DNA of 64,000 nt from Liolophura sinensis (Eukaryota > Mollusca > Polyplacophora > Chitonida > Chitonidae): contig NC_088302.1 in the NCBI RefSeq assembly GCF_032854445.1, forward strand, positions 3,280,023-3,344,022, in the 5' to 3' direction. Position numbers and translations under genes: made by a program. Position 1 is the stretch's first letter. Each line of letters begins with the position of its first letter. Below the pieces are notes generated by a model. It saw only the letters and a program-made list of their open reading frames with translations, searched no databases and was not told the DNA's origin. This document shows positions 1 to 11,167 of this stretch, one piece after another.

Positions 1-1423
1 AAACAAGTAAGGATAATAGGAGATCTTCATTATATCTAAAATAAATTGTTTTACCCGTAATTATTCTTGAAAGACTTTGTTAGGTTATTTTAATAATGCT
101 GTTGCCTTACATTGTCTCGAGCAGAGGTGAGAAACTCTTTGTTCAAATGAGTGGAATCTTATAACGTCTATTAATTGGGTGCCCAGACTTTTCTCTTGGA
201 CAAGATCAAAGTACTGTATGAACCAACAATGTTTCCATTGCCCTCCAGTGAGAAGTCTTTGGTGTCAACTATATGTAACTTGCTTTTGTAAAGCTGGATT
301 CTTTTCTGTAGAATTAATTCATTTCCCGCAATCAAAAGCAGACGCTGTCACATTTCCTTTTACATGCCCTCCCTCCCCCAAATTTCCTGTATGCATCTGC
401 AATATTTATGGAATTTGAGATATTCTGGTGATCAATACTTGTGCAGTAAAAGTTGTCAGTTTTGTGCAGAATTAATTTCCCTTAGCTTTTGTGTGTGGAA
501 GTGTGTGGAAGACATGGCTGTGATTGTCTGAAACATCTGCTTGTTATTAACCAGGCTGTGAAGGCATTGCTTTGGTGCAATTTAGAAAATCAAAGAGCAT
601 TAATAATTTATACCACTTGTAAAGATGTGAATGTTTAGAACAGGTGATTCGATCCTCAAATCATGGTTAGGGTGAATTGAAAGCTTACACGTAAATGAAG
701 GGAAACATAAGTTGAAAAAAATCTTTCTATTGTGCATTCAACAACGCAGTGAACACGTTTGTGATTATGACTGCATTTCAATATGTCAGGCTTTTCTAAG
801 TCTTATCTCAGTCCCCTTTGAAGTAAATTTATCTTACATTTATAACATTATTTTGTTATGCCCTTTATGACATGTTTGATATGCTTCAAACAGAATGGTG
901 CATTTAAGTTAGAAACAATCTACTTATAAGGTTTTAATCACATCTTAATCTCATTGTAATCATCAGCTGTCAGACAGAATTGTCTACAGGATTAATTCTG
1001 TTAGCAGATTTAAGAAGATCACGTCTCTAATGCCAATATAGTCTGTCTTTGCAAATACATAAGCTATTTGTAATGTGTATTTGTTTTAAGGTAGGAGTAT
1101 AAAGCATGCCATGCATCAAAGCTGACAAGGCTGTTAGGTGCTTATGTGTTTGCCACGCTCTTTCTCGTCATGAATGAAATCAGCTTTGGTAAATGTTTAC
1201 AAAGTTATCCTCATGTATTATTGTTTCTCTTTCTGCTCTTACGGCCCAGTATAGTGGTCACTTTCATACCCCTCTTCCCCTAATGTAACAGCCTGATCCC
1301 AATTATGCTAACATATTTGTTGTTTAAGCACTTGTCACCATTCAATGACACCAGCTATCCAATCAGCCTTGGCCTACATTTATGCTGAATGCAAACTTTA
1401 AGCAGTACTAAGAATTAATGGCT
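1..1423. other. Unique AT-rich sequence, no gene seen
   Basis: No repeat array, mobile element or convincing exon is visible. Reading frames are short (79 codons at most) and broken. A small direct duplication of GTGTGTGGAA occurs near 490-512. It could be intron or intergenic DNA. Confidence 0.6.
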
Positions 1424-1914
1424 AGAACCCTAGTCTTGTAACAGGTAGTCTCGTCTTCTGCCACAGTTCATAGAACCCTAGTCTTGTAACAGGTAGTTAC
1501 GTCTTCTGCCACAGTTCATGGAACCCTAATCTTGTAACAAGCAGTTATGTCCTCTGATCCACAGTTCATAGAACCCTAGTCTTGTAACAGGCAGTTATGT
1601 CCTCTGATCCACAGTTCATAGAACCCTAGTCTTGTAACAGGTAGTTATGTCTTCTGCCACAGTTCATGGAACCCTAGTCTTGTAACACGTAGTTACTTCT
1701 TCTGCCACAGTTCATGGAACCCTAGTCTTGTAACAGGTAGTTACGTCTTCTGCCACAGTTCATGGAACCCTAGTCTTGTAACAAGCAGTTATGTCCTCTG
1801 AGCCACAGTTCATAGAACCCTAGTCTTATATCTGGTAGTTATGTCCTCTGTGCCACATTTCATCGAACCTTAGTCTTATATCAGGTAGTTATGTCCTCTG
1901 AGCCACAGTTCATG
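1424..1914 (+). repeat. Minisatellite, 48-50 bp unit, about 10 copies
   Basis: Each unit begins AGAACCCTAGTCTTGTAACA and ends CCACAGTTCAT. Units are 48 bp when the middle reads CTTCTGCCAC and 50 bp when it reads CCTCTGATCC or CCTCTGAGCC. The last two units are the most diverged (CTTATATCTGG or CTTATATCAGG in place of CTTGTAACAGG), the usual pattern at the edge of an ageing array. There are no spacers, so it is not a CRISPR-like array. No coding role is apparent. Confidence 0.95.
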
Positions 1915-2088
1915 TGTGTTTAAATGTGTAATTAACATTCAGCACAACTGGTTGTCATCATGGCTCAGCCTCTTTCACTGCAGAAGATAGTTCATGTACA
2001 TGGAAATCCTTTTTCGCCATCTGAACATTCACAAGATTTTGAATTAAAAGCATCTATAAGACTATATTACTCAGCTATTGTTAAGGGC

Positions 2089-3129
2089 TATACTGGCATC
2101 TGCATACTGGGCTTGTTGGCATCCACATACTGGGCCTGTTGGCGTCTGCATACTGGGCCTGTTGGTATCTACATACTGGGCCTGTTGGTATCTACATACT
2201 GGGCCTGTTGGTATCTACATACTGGGACTGTTGGCATCAGCACACTGGGCCTTTGGCATCAGCACACTGCACCTGTTGGCCTCTGCATACTGGGCCTGTT
2301 GGCCTCTGCATACTGGGTCTGTTGGCATCCTTATAGTAGGCCTGTTGGCATCCTTATACTGGACCTTTGGCATCTGCATACTGGGTTTGTGGGTCTCTGC
2401 ATACTGGACCTGTTGGCATTCTTATACTAGGCCTGTTGGCATCGTTATACTGGGCCTGTTGGCATCGTTATACTGGGCCTGTTGGCATCTACATACTGGG
2501 CCTGTTGGCGTCAGCATACTGGGCCTGTTGGCATCCTTATACTGGGCCTGTTGGCATTCTTATACTGGGCCTATTGGCATCTCCATACTGGGCCTGTTGG
2601 CACCCTTATACTGGGCCTGTTGGCATCTTTATTCTGGATTTGTTGGCATCTTTACTCTGGATTTGTTGACATCCTTATACTGGGCCTGTTGACATCCTTA
2701 TACTGGGCCTGTTGGCATCTGTATACTGGGCCTGGTGGCATCTGTATACTGGGCCTGGTGGCATCCGCATACAGACCTGTTAGCATCTGTATACAGGGCC
2801 TGTTGGCATCCTCACACTGGGCCTGTTGGCTTCTGCATACTGGACCTGTTGGCATCCTTATACTGGGCATGCTGGTGGCTGCATACTGGGCCTGTTGGCG
2901 TCTGCATACTGGGCCTGTTGGCGTCTGCATACTGGACCTGTTGGTCTCTGCATACTGGGCCTGTTGGCATCCTTATACTGGGCCTGTTGGCATCCTTATA
3001 CTGGGCCTGTTGGCATCCTTATACTGGGCCTGTTGGTGTCTGCATACTGAGCCTGTTGGCATCTGCATACTGGGCCTGTTGGCATCTCCATACCCTGCAT
3101 GTTGGCATCCTTATACTGGGCCTGGTGGA
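2089..3129 (+). repeat. Minisatellite, 23 bp unit, about 45 copies
   Basis: The core is TACTGGGCCTGTTGGCATC followed by a variable CTTA, TGCA or CACA just before the next TACTGG. The unit carries no stop codon and its length is not a multiple of three, so each forward frame runs through the array with a 23-residue period (three units). This yields overlapping Trp- and Leu-rich ORFs at 1960-2430, 2078-2692, 2367-2669, 2482-3138 and 2735-3208. The 1960 ORF begins in unique sequence just upstream (ATGGCTCAGCC) before entering the array. Nothing else suggests translation. Confidence 0.95.
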
Positions 3130-3540
3130 TCCATTTAATAAACTGGATTTTAAGTTGTTTTTTTTTACTTTGCTGTTGCTGACTTCTTCATCCAAGAATA
3201 ACACTTGAATATTACAGACTTTAGTTAGGATTTGAACTATTAGGCTGTGTTGAGGATTTGAAAATCTGAGCCATGTCTAGGATTTGCGAAATCAGGCAGT
3301 ACATGGAGTTCGTTTGTGCAAACTTTTGATCTCATGCTACTCACAGTTGTTTTATATTGTAAACTTTTTTTTTCCAGTTGATTATGTCCTGTGGACATTT
3401 GGCAGCCTGACAGATTGAGCCCGGCCATTGTATGGCAGAGTGTTTGTAAAGATTGCCCCAAGGACAAATTATGTGGCATAAACCAGTCAGTGAGAAATGA
3501 CATGGAGTCTCATTGAGGTGTCATCTGTCAGCATGCTTTA
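3130..3540. other. Unique spacer between array and inverted-repeat element
   Basis: A T-rich tract follows the 23-bp array (a run of T near 3159 and another near 3367). An 87-codon ORF on the minus strand (3240-3503) has no recognisable similarity. No further structure is seen. Confidence 0.55.
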
Positions 3541-4514
3541 TACTGTAAAGTACTTATCATTCGCTGGAATTTATTTTTGCGGGTTGTCTCCAAAAACATG
3601 TTCCCGCGTATTTAAGAGAGTACTGAAAAACAGATCTTAAAATCTTAAAATTTTCCAAGATATAATATGGCTGAAATTGTTCAAGCACATCAAACAGGTA
3701 TCATCATGGGTGGTTTTAATCCTCCTTTGTTTCCTTCGCTGTTGCTAATCCTTGTGATCTAGATCACAGACTAAAACAATGGGGGATGGATTATCACAAC
3801 ATAAGACAATTACTTTCGCTCCTACCCTGAGCAGTACTCAAACAGGTAACACTTTGAATCATTTGTACTTGTGAATCATGTGTACTTTTAAATGCCTGGC
3901 AAAGTGACCGGTCACCTTTTGAGCGAATTCAACACAAAACATATGAATTCACCATTATGGGCGCAAGTCAGTCTTTTTTCATCAAGTTACATGGTAAGTT
4001 TTGCATTGTTTTCAGTTTTAATCGTCCTCTGTAGCAGGTCAGAAACCGCAAACATTGCCGTAGCTGTCAAACAGCCATTTTGTTGTTGAACACACTTCAC
4101 AGTTTGTTAGCCTACTCATTGGATCACAGGAGAGACACAGCCAATGGGATAGCGTGTATCAGAGCGACATTCATTAGAAGTCAGCACATACCAATATGTA
4201 CTTTTTCTTTCACTTTATGGGTATAGCAAAGATTGGTCAGACTAAAGACTTTGTTTCATACCCACCAAGCCATAGCACCAGAGTTTGTATATATTTAAAC
4301 CATAATTTCCCTTCCCTGCTGTTAAAAAATTTAGCTGGCCAGTCAGGCTTTCTTAGGGCAACTCCCATCACCCTGGCAAAGATTTCACTTCATTATCACT
4401 TCTACCTGTAATATATCATTCAATATTGGATTTTTTTTTTTTTTCGCTGGAATTATTATTGACTGTGAATTCCGCGAAAATTAGTTCCACGCGAAAATGA
4501 AGTACTTCACAGTA
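3541..4514. mobile_element. Non-autonomous terminal-inverted-repeat DNA element, family 1, copy 1
   Basis: The left end reads TACTGTAAAGTACTTATCAT then TCGCTGGAA and ATTTTTGCGGG. The right end, read on the minus strand, is TACTGTGAAGTACTTCATTT then TCGCGTGGAA and ATTTTCGCGG. The two ends pair imperfectly over about 43 bp. Both termini include TA, consistent with a TA target duplication as in Tc1/mariner-type elements; this class assignment is an inference. At about 974 bp it is the most complete of three related copies (the others are 12863-13936 and 49155-49772). No transposase-like ORF is present (longest 71-77 codons), so it would depend on a transposase supplied elsewhere. The element is old enough that its ends differ at several positions. 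Confidence 0.8.
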
Positions 4515-5540
4515 ATATAGAACATTAGTCAGCATTCTGTACATGATGAATTGAAGCCAAGTGTAATCCATGATTGTGCTGCCTGGTAATACCAGCACTT
4601 GCCACCACCCCCCTCCCCGAGCATAGATACAACTCTTCTTTCTGTCCAACTGATCCAGACAGAGACCAGGTGTGATATGGATTAAGAGCTAATCAGATAT
4701 TGTGATGACTATAGCGGTCCGCTGGTGGAAATCATCAATACCCCTGAGTGAAATAGTCGTTATCATACCTGTATTTTATCACGTTGTTATCTGCCACAAA
4801 ACATACCAGATACATTTTACCGCTGATTCTGTGATAGCTTACTGTCAAGGATAGTATTCAGTACTATTTCTTGTGTTTATTGTTGTGGAATAAAGGGAAG
4901 GAATTTAAGCGTGTGAATGTGTGCCATGCTTCTTCCAGCTCAGTATTCCTGTACATATATCATAACAATATCATCAATATTCTATACAACTCTATCTAAT
5001 GCTGTGCTAATTTGCCTCATCAGTTGTTAAAGGCACCAGAAAACCTTGTATTCATTAGTTGTATTATAATAGTTTTTTTTTGTCGTGAGAGATCTCATCA
5101 ATTTTATAACAACCAATTCATGACAAAGGGTGATGGCTGCACTCGATCATTCTGTATTACAGCAAGTCCATTACCCTCACGCCTCTTCTTGTAATTTGTC
5201 ACATAAAATGTGAGTAGAAACAAAACTATCAAATGATAAAATATTACCATTTTAAGTTTGTATGGTGAATAACCCTTTAATTTGTCGGGTTTCGTTACAC
5301 ATTTCTGTACAGGAAATAAATATTTGGAGAGTGGCTGTCAGAAGTTAAAAGCCAAACATGTATAGTTTTGCCTAAAAGCTTTCTGATTCACAGTGATAAA
5401 TAGCACATGAGTTCACTGGTTAAAACTTCCCAAAAGGATGTCTTCACATTAGAATAAAGCTGAGCAAATCATATAATGATGTTCTCTGTAGCCTTTATAA
5501 TGCTTCTTATTGGAAGTTAATGGCGTTCATAAAATGAAAA
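4515..5540. other. Unique AT-rich sequence, no gene seen
   Basis: Frames are short and broken. T-runs occur near 5073. Nothing resembling an exon, RNA gene or repeat is visible. Confidence 0.55.
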
Positions 5541-5640
5541 AGGGCCATGGCCAAGTTGTTAAAAGTTCTTGCCTTTTAATTGCTGGAACACGAGGTGCGG
5601 ATTTAAAGCCAGCCTTTGACACAGAATTTGTAAATTAAGA
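5541..5640 (+). mobile_element. tRNA-derived SINE head (relic)
   Basis: A tRNA-like stretch begins GGGCCATGGCCAAGTTGTTA, where TGGCCAAGTTG fits the RNA polymerase III A box (TRGYNNARNNG). About 50 bp downstream, GCGGATTTAAAGCC resembles a decayed B box. The following CCAGCCTTTGACACAG has no counterpart in the other SINE copies here, so this is probably a second SINE family. The 3' limit is not defined and no target duplication was found. Confidence 0.5.
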
Positions 5641-5789
5641 AGTCATTAAGAAGTTTTTGACATTCGTGTGGCCTTCTGCGCAGTCTAATGTTCATGAAAA
5701 ACCACTTTTTACACAAATTATTATTAATTTTTTTTATATTAGATATAGTGTGTGTAACAGAAGGTCTGTTTGCTGATCAATGTTATCTG

Positions 5790-5857
5790 TAACTTGCTGG
5801 AGGTCGGTGGATTATGATGGGCACTCCCATCTCCTTCGTCCATAAAACTAGCCCCCA

Positions 5858-5860
<3 letters not shown>
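5790..5860 (+). mobile_element. SINE 3' body relic ending in a TA run
   Basis: AGGTCGGTGG, a CACTCCCATCTCC stretch and CATAAAACTAGCCCCCAAGA parallel the body of the relic at 56780-56948 (AGGTCGGTGG ... TATAAAACTGACCACC). They also match the GCTGGCCGCCGTC region of the intact SINE at 13222-13492. In those copies the next bases are a short TATA-like step leading to AAGTGAAAT. Here that point has become a 60-bp TA microsatellite. Confidence 0.5.

Positions 5861-5920
<60 letters not shown>
5861..5920. repeat. (TA)30 microsatellite
   Basis: Thirty uninterrupted TA dinucleotides. The run sits exactly where a SINE tail would be expected to continue, so it probably grew from a TATA within that tail. 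It produces a spurious Ile-Tyr run in a minus-strand ORF (5783-6091). Confidence 0.97.
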
Positions 5921-5923
<3 letters not shown>

Positions 5924-6785
5924 GAACAATTCCTCAATCAAATTAATGAATAAATTGAATGACCCATAAAGAATTGAATTCTCATGGGCCCGAAGTAAGC
6001 TGATACACAAGGCACTTCTAAATAGGCAGCCTTGGTATGATCTTGCTTTACTCTCGGTATTGGAGCAATAAGAGCAAGCAGACATATACAAGCTAGTGTT
6101 CAGTCTGAAGTTTTATCTGGCTGGGTGGATCATCACATGTCCAACTTCTAAATTGACATGGAGTTCCATTCAGGCCATTCTATCAAAATTGGTCTAACCT
6201 TCTACAAGGAGATACCGTTGTGATATGACCAAAACATTGTTACAAGTGACGCAAAGCCCTAATGACACAAACAAGCTAATTATCGGCCTGGTGGGAAGCT
6301 TTCTTTGCGGCATGAATGAAACCATTCCCTCCATCCCGGATATGTACTCCTCATTTCTTGGCACACCTCTGAAGCTTCAGTCATTTGTCAGAATTTGCTG
6401 TGAAAAGAAGCTAATGATTGTTTTCTTACTTGTGGGCATATGCCTGGTGCTGTCTTGTGCTGACTACATGTAACTACATAGCTTTGTGCACCTAGGAGAC
6501 AGAAGAATGCTTAGTCTGACTTCTTGTGAGCAGCAGTTTCATATAAACAGGCATATAACTGTCTCAGGGTAGCAGATGATTTCATTAGGGAGCACCATCC
6601 TGACAGCATGGGTCATGTCAGAATAACGCTCTATCCGCGTGATGGTGTGATAATTAGAATGTCCCTCATCTCTCTGTTTGCTGATTGGTTTATTAGGTTA
6701 ACCAGATCTGAGCTAAGGGAACACAAGCTTCAGTGAAGAATTCCCAGTGTGGGTGGAGTAATGCAGTTATAAATCCCTGGGGATT
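5921..6785. other. Unique sequence, no gene seen
   Basis: An 82-codon ORF at 6225-6473 has a hydrophobic C-terminal stretch but no recognisable family and no splice context that I can support. One TACATGTA palindrome lies at 6465. Otherwise nothing is seen. Confidence 0.5.
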
Positions 6786-7445
6786 GGGACAGTGATGAAT
6801 ACTGGGAACTGCCTCAGGGTAGGGACAGTGATGAATACTGGGAACTACCTCGGGGTAGGAACAGTGATGAATACTGGGAACTACCTCAGGATAGAGACAG
6901 CGATGAATACTGGGAACTATCTCAGGGTAGGGACAGTGATGAATACTGGGAACTACCTCGGGGTAAGGACAGTGATGAATACTGGGAACTACCTCGGGGT
7001 AGGTACAGTGATGAATACTGGGAACTACCTCGGAGTAGGGACAGTGATGAATACTGGGAACTACCTCAGGGTAGGGACAGTGATGAATACTGGAAACTAT
7101 CTCAGGGTAGGGACAGTGATGAATACTGGGAAGTACATCAGGGTTAGAACAGTGATGAATACTGGGAAGCATCTCAGGGTTAGGACAGTGATGAATACTG
7201 GGAACTACCTCGGGGTAGGGACAGTGATGAATACTGGGAACTATCTCGGGGTAGGGACAGTGATGAATACTGGGAACTACCTCAGGGTAGGGACAGTGAT
7301 GAATACTGGGAACTATCTCGGGGTTAGGACAGTGATGAATACTGGGAACTATCTCAGGGTTAGGACAGTGATGAATACTGGGAACTATCTCAGGGTTAGG
7401 ACAGTGATGAATACTGGGAACTATCTCGGGGTAGGCACAGTGACG
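6786..7445 (+). repeat. Minisatellite, 36 bp unit, about 18 copies
   Basis: The unit contains GGGACAGTGATGAATACTGG and then GAACTACCTCAGGGTA. At 36 bp it equals 12 codons and carries no stop in one frame on each strand, so it generates a 219-codon plus-strand ORF (period MNTGNYLRVGTV) and a 159-codon minus-strand ORF (period HHCPYPEVVPSI). Units vary mainly at CTACCTC/CTATCTC and CAGGGTA/CGGGGTA/CAGGGTTA. Both strands being open in register is a consequence of repetition, not evidence of a gene. Confidence 0.95.
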
Positions 7446-7517
7446 ATGTAAACACGATCCAATGCTTCAATCCAAATTCAAAGTTCCAGTTGAAAAGTAT
7501 CATATTCTCCATAGAAA

Positions 7518-7742
7518 TACCCTATGGCCATAAACGACCATAAATTTCGTCCATGACTAACTTGCCCATTTTTCCTGATTCTGAGAGTTCTCTTGATTTT
7601 AGAAAGGGTGTTTTGAGGTTCATGTGGAACATGGGATGATAATCAACAGGAAAATTTTCAGCACCAAAAATAATATTTTGTGACAGTTATTTGCTTCTCA
7701 AAATGCATTTTTTGTGGGCAAAATTTTAGGTCATGTAGGGTA
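7518..7742. mobile_element. Short terminal-inverted-repeat element (MITE-like), family 2, copy 1
   Basis: The left end reads TACCCTATGGCC and then GACCATAAATTTCGTCC. The right end, on the minus strand, reads TACCCTACATGACC and then TAAAATTTTGCCC. These pair imperfectly over about 30 bp, flanking a 225-bp element with no ORF. An internal stretch (TTCGTCCATGACTAACTTGC ... TGATTCTGAGAGTTCT) is repeated in degraded form at 10505-10600. Superfamily is unknown; TA occurs at both termini. Confidence 0.6.
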
Positions 7743-9590
7743 TGTAGACTCCCTCCCTTTGGCCTTCAATTGTCAAAATCATCTTCTCTTCAGTTAAATA
7801 TGGCAGCTATGCGTAAACAAGCCAAATGAGTGAAATAATCCCACGCCAGGAGAGAAGATCGAGCCATTGGGCATAATAAGCCTGTAAGGCAGAGGTGGGA
7901 ACTTCTAACAAAACCACTTGGTGAGTTTGTAAACCTACTTGAGTTGTGGCTATGTCTTGGTGTAAGTGTGCCCCCTGACTGGTGCAAATCAATTAGAGAG
8001 CTTTATAAATCCTTGAGGAACTTTGAGGAAAAGTGTGATGTGTCCTCTGGTGCCAGACTCTTTAATAAAGAAACCATGTATCTCGGAGGTCTATAGGAGA
8101 GTGTCAGCCATGCCTTAATTTCTTATCTCCATGATCTCATGAATTCCTGGTAATTTTGACAAGTGCATGCAGATAGCATTGGACTTCAGCACAACCTAGC
8201 TAATTTAGGTTTGCCCTATTGTGTTTATATCACTTTCAATAGGTATATCTGTATGTTCTTAGGCTTATAGAAACAGCTTGTTGATCGTTGATTGACCATT
8301 ATGTTAATGTTTTCACCTACAGCAGTTAAACTTGCTGTTGTAAAGATATGACGCAATATACTGGTAGTTCTGAAAGCAGTCATTATAATAAACTAAGATG
8401 TGTGCAGGTAGTTTATCTGGTAGAAGAATATCAAAGTATACTTCTTCATTTTTCTCCTGGTTTGTTTTCTGGCTGGGCGGCGATGAATATATGATAACTC
8501 TTTCTGAGGTACAGGAGCGTGATGAGGTATTGTACTGTACTCTGTGGGAAAAGATTATTTGCTTGGAAATATCAATATAGCTCAACTTGTTCCTCACAAA
8601 ATGCAAATAGACTGTGCAGAGATTGATCTGCATCTATTGTCAGCCTGCAGATATATGCACAGGAATGTGTAAGAAATCCGCTTGCCCGAAGCTTGCTGGG
8701 TAGCCTAAAATGGCCGTTAACTCACTCAGGTTGATGTCTTGCATGTCTGATGGATGGCTATTAAGGCGGGCAACAACTTCAATTGCATTGAACCATTTTT
8801 TGTGTAAAAAAAAAACAACTTTGAGATGGAGGTAGATTGGTGAATGGCCTGTTGTCATTCATTAGTTGCATTGTGTATTGGATGAGACTTTTAGGTGTTA
8901 CTGTTGTTACTTCTACATTGAATTGCTGGATGCCATGCCAACAAACCAGTCCTTGGCAAACTTTATTAATAACTCTTCAGAGAAGCTCTTAAACTCTGGA
9001 ACTTGAATATGACTAGAACTGTTATGCCTGCACAATGGAATGGAAACTGTGGGACCATTAGACTGTTCAAGTCACATCGAAAGTTTAACTTCACATGGCA
9101 AGCATTCAATATTCTGGCTTCACAAAACCGCTGTTGTCCATATGGTCTTTCAAAGTAGAGGCCCTAATTCAGCTGGCTAGAAAATCTAAATATAAAATTT
9201 AAAAAATTGTATGCCAGCCATTTTGAATTTCCAAAGGGTTTCTCTTTTTACAAAGCCAGGTAATCAACTTTCATTCTCTATGATTTGAATTAAGTGAAAT
9301 GAAGAAAGTGTGCAAAGATATAAATGAAGCAACTCATCGATGAGCATAAATTCTTTCTAATAGCACTGTGCATGGTCTTACTATGCCTGACTCATAATTA
9401 CTAGTTCTAGGAGTCATCCATCTTATCAGTATATACAGGAAGTCCTTAAGGTCATTATGCTCTGAGTATTTGAATGAGAAACATGACCATGTCTGACAAA
9501 TTTTCTCCAAGTAATTCCTTGACCAAGAACTTTTCAGCCACCCTCCTGTGCCAGCTAATATCTACATGGACCTTTTCCTTGACTGCCCTT
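7743..9590. other. Unique sequence, no gene seen
   Basis: The longest frame is 106 codons (8313-8633, minus) and looks like chance. A modestly GC-richer stretch at about 7830-7980 has two overlapping minus-strand frames, neither recognisable. No repeats are visible. Confidence 0.5.
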
Positions 9591-9638
9591 TACATGTACA
9601 CCTACATGTACACCTACATGTACACCTACATGTACACC
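9591..9638. repeat. 12-bp tandem repeat, 4 copies, built on TACATGTA
   Basis: Four perfect copies of TACATGTACACC. Each contains the palindrome TACATGTA, which is also strongly over-represented as single copies elsewhere in this window. Confidence 0.95.
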
Positions 9639-10494
9639 TCATCCTGACTTATCTTTCAGTTACATTGATATTACTATGAATATTTAAAGCACAAACCACT
9701 ACATGTAATGATGTAATCTAAATGTACCAGAGGTGTATATGTGTGTCAGATTGTGTCAAAAGCAACACATGCATGCACTTATTGATTACCTTACAGAAAG
9801 TGCCACAATAATTGTTTATATTTGGGTCAGGGGGCTTGTTATGTAAGCTGGAAATGCTGCTGTAGGCCTCTTAAGACGTTAATGATGCAGAAATCAAATG
9901 ATGGGAAGCACCACGAATGTGTAAAGCTTGCCAACTTGTGGTCATGTATTTAGTTTGTGAGCTGAAATTGTTCATGCAGTTTCCCTACAGCATTTTCAAA
10001 CTTGTTAGAGTGTTTCCTGGTTCCAGGCTTGATGTGACATGTGAACGGCACAGGTTATAAGGCGTGGGTGCATACATACATGTAAGTGTTCACAGGCATG
10101 TGCTCCTGACCTCTAGGCTATATTATATGTCTCCCACCCACCTTTACCGTGTGGGTGCGGGGTGATATTCTGTGTTCTCTCCTCCCCCTGAGGTGACTCC
10201 ATCACTTGTATGGGAACCCAGTTATTAACCTTTGCCAGGAATTCTGGTGTGCTTCCTCTTTATTGGCTGGACTGTCAATAATTGAAAGCTGTCGCAGACA
10301 CAGGTAGGCATATGCAATTATGTTTGTTGAGTAGAAATGTTAACTTTTACTCTGTAGAGGCTTTAATATTGTCTGTCTGTGAGACTACCGAACAGGTAAT
10401 CAACCAGCGACTGGTTTTGAGAGGTGAAATTGTAGGTGCAGTTTAAGATCTGTATAATTAAACTATCCTTGATTATACATTAACACTTCTGACC
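9639..10494. other. Unique sequence, no gene seen
   Basis: Mixed composition with a GC-richer stretch near 10120-10270. No usable ORF or repeat. One TACATGTA lies at 10077. Confidence 0.5.
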
Positions 10495-10670
10495 TGACTT
10501 ATGGGAAATGACCTAAAATTTTGTCCATGACAAAGTTGCTCATTTTCTGTGATTCTGACAGTTCTGTTCACTTTAAAAAGTCTCTTCAGGTTTGTTTGGA
10601 AAAAGAAAAGTTGTGTGTCATGATGTTTTATTATTTCTTTCTAAAAAGGGCCATTTAGGTAACATTTGAG
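10495..10670. mobile_element. Family 2 inverted-repeat element, degraded copy 2
   Basis: TGACCTAAAATTTTGTCCAT, then TTGCTCATTTTCTGTGATTC and GACAGTTCTGTTCA, align with the interior of the element at 7518-7742. The right end GGGCCATTTAGGTAACA is an approximate inverse of the left end, as expected for a decayed second copy. Exact ends are uncertain. Confidence 0.45.
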
Positions 10671-10733
10671 ATGTATCAAAGAATTTGATACAATGCTGAC
10701 AGAAGCATAAATTTAGTTTATGTAAGTTTTGTT

Positions 10734-11167
10734 AGAGGTTACAGGGGATTTGCTAACTACACCTGTGTCCCCCACACCAGTGAGAGGTTACAGGGGATTT
10801 GCTAACTACACCTGTGTCCCCCACACCAGTGAGAGGTTACAGGAGATTTGCTAACTAGACCTGTGTCCCCCACACCAGTGAGAGGTTACAGGAGATTTGA
10901 TAACTACACCTGTATCCCCCACACCAGTCAGAGGTAACAGGGGATTTGATAACTGCACCTGTGTCTGCCACAAAAGTGAGAAGTTACAGGGGATTTAATA
11001 ACCACACCTGTATCAACCACACCAGTGAGAGGTTACAGGGGACCGAATAGCTACACCTGTATCCCCCATACCAGTGAGAGGTTACAGGGAACAGGATAAC
11101 TACACCATTACTAACTACAACAGCAAGAGGTTACAGGGATAATTACACCTGTATCCACCACAACACT
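10734..11167 (+). repeat. Minisatellite, 49 bp unit, about 9 copies
   Basis: Each unit begins AGAGGTTACAGGGGATTTGC and ends CCCCCACACCAGTG. The first three copies are nearly identical. Later copies decay progressively, with ATAACTACACC variants and then loss of the central GATTTG. This gives a gradient of age from left to right. Confidence 0.93.

Noticed and set aside
6225-6473. 82-codon ORF with a hydrophobic C-terminus as a small membrane protein
   Set aside because: No family, no promoter or splice evidence; the hydrophobic stretch reflects T-rich sequence.
6786-7445. Telomere-like GGGTTAGG words
   Set aside because: They occur only once per 36-bp unit as variants of CAGGGTA and never in tandem.
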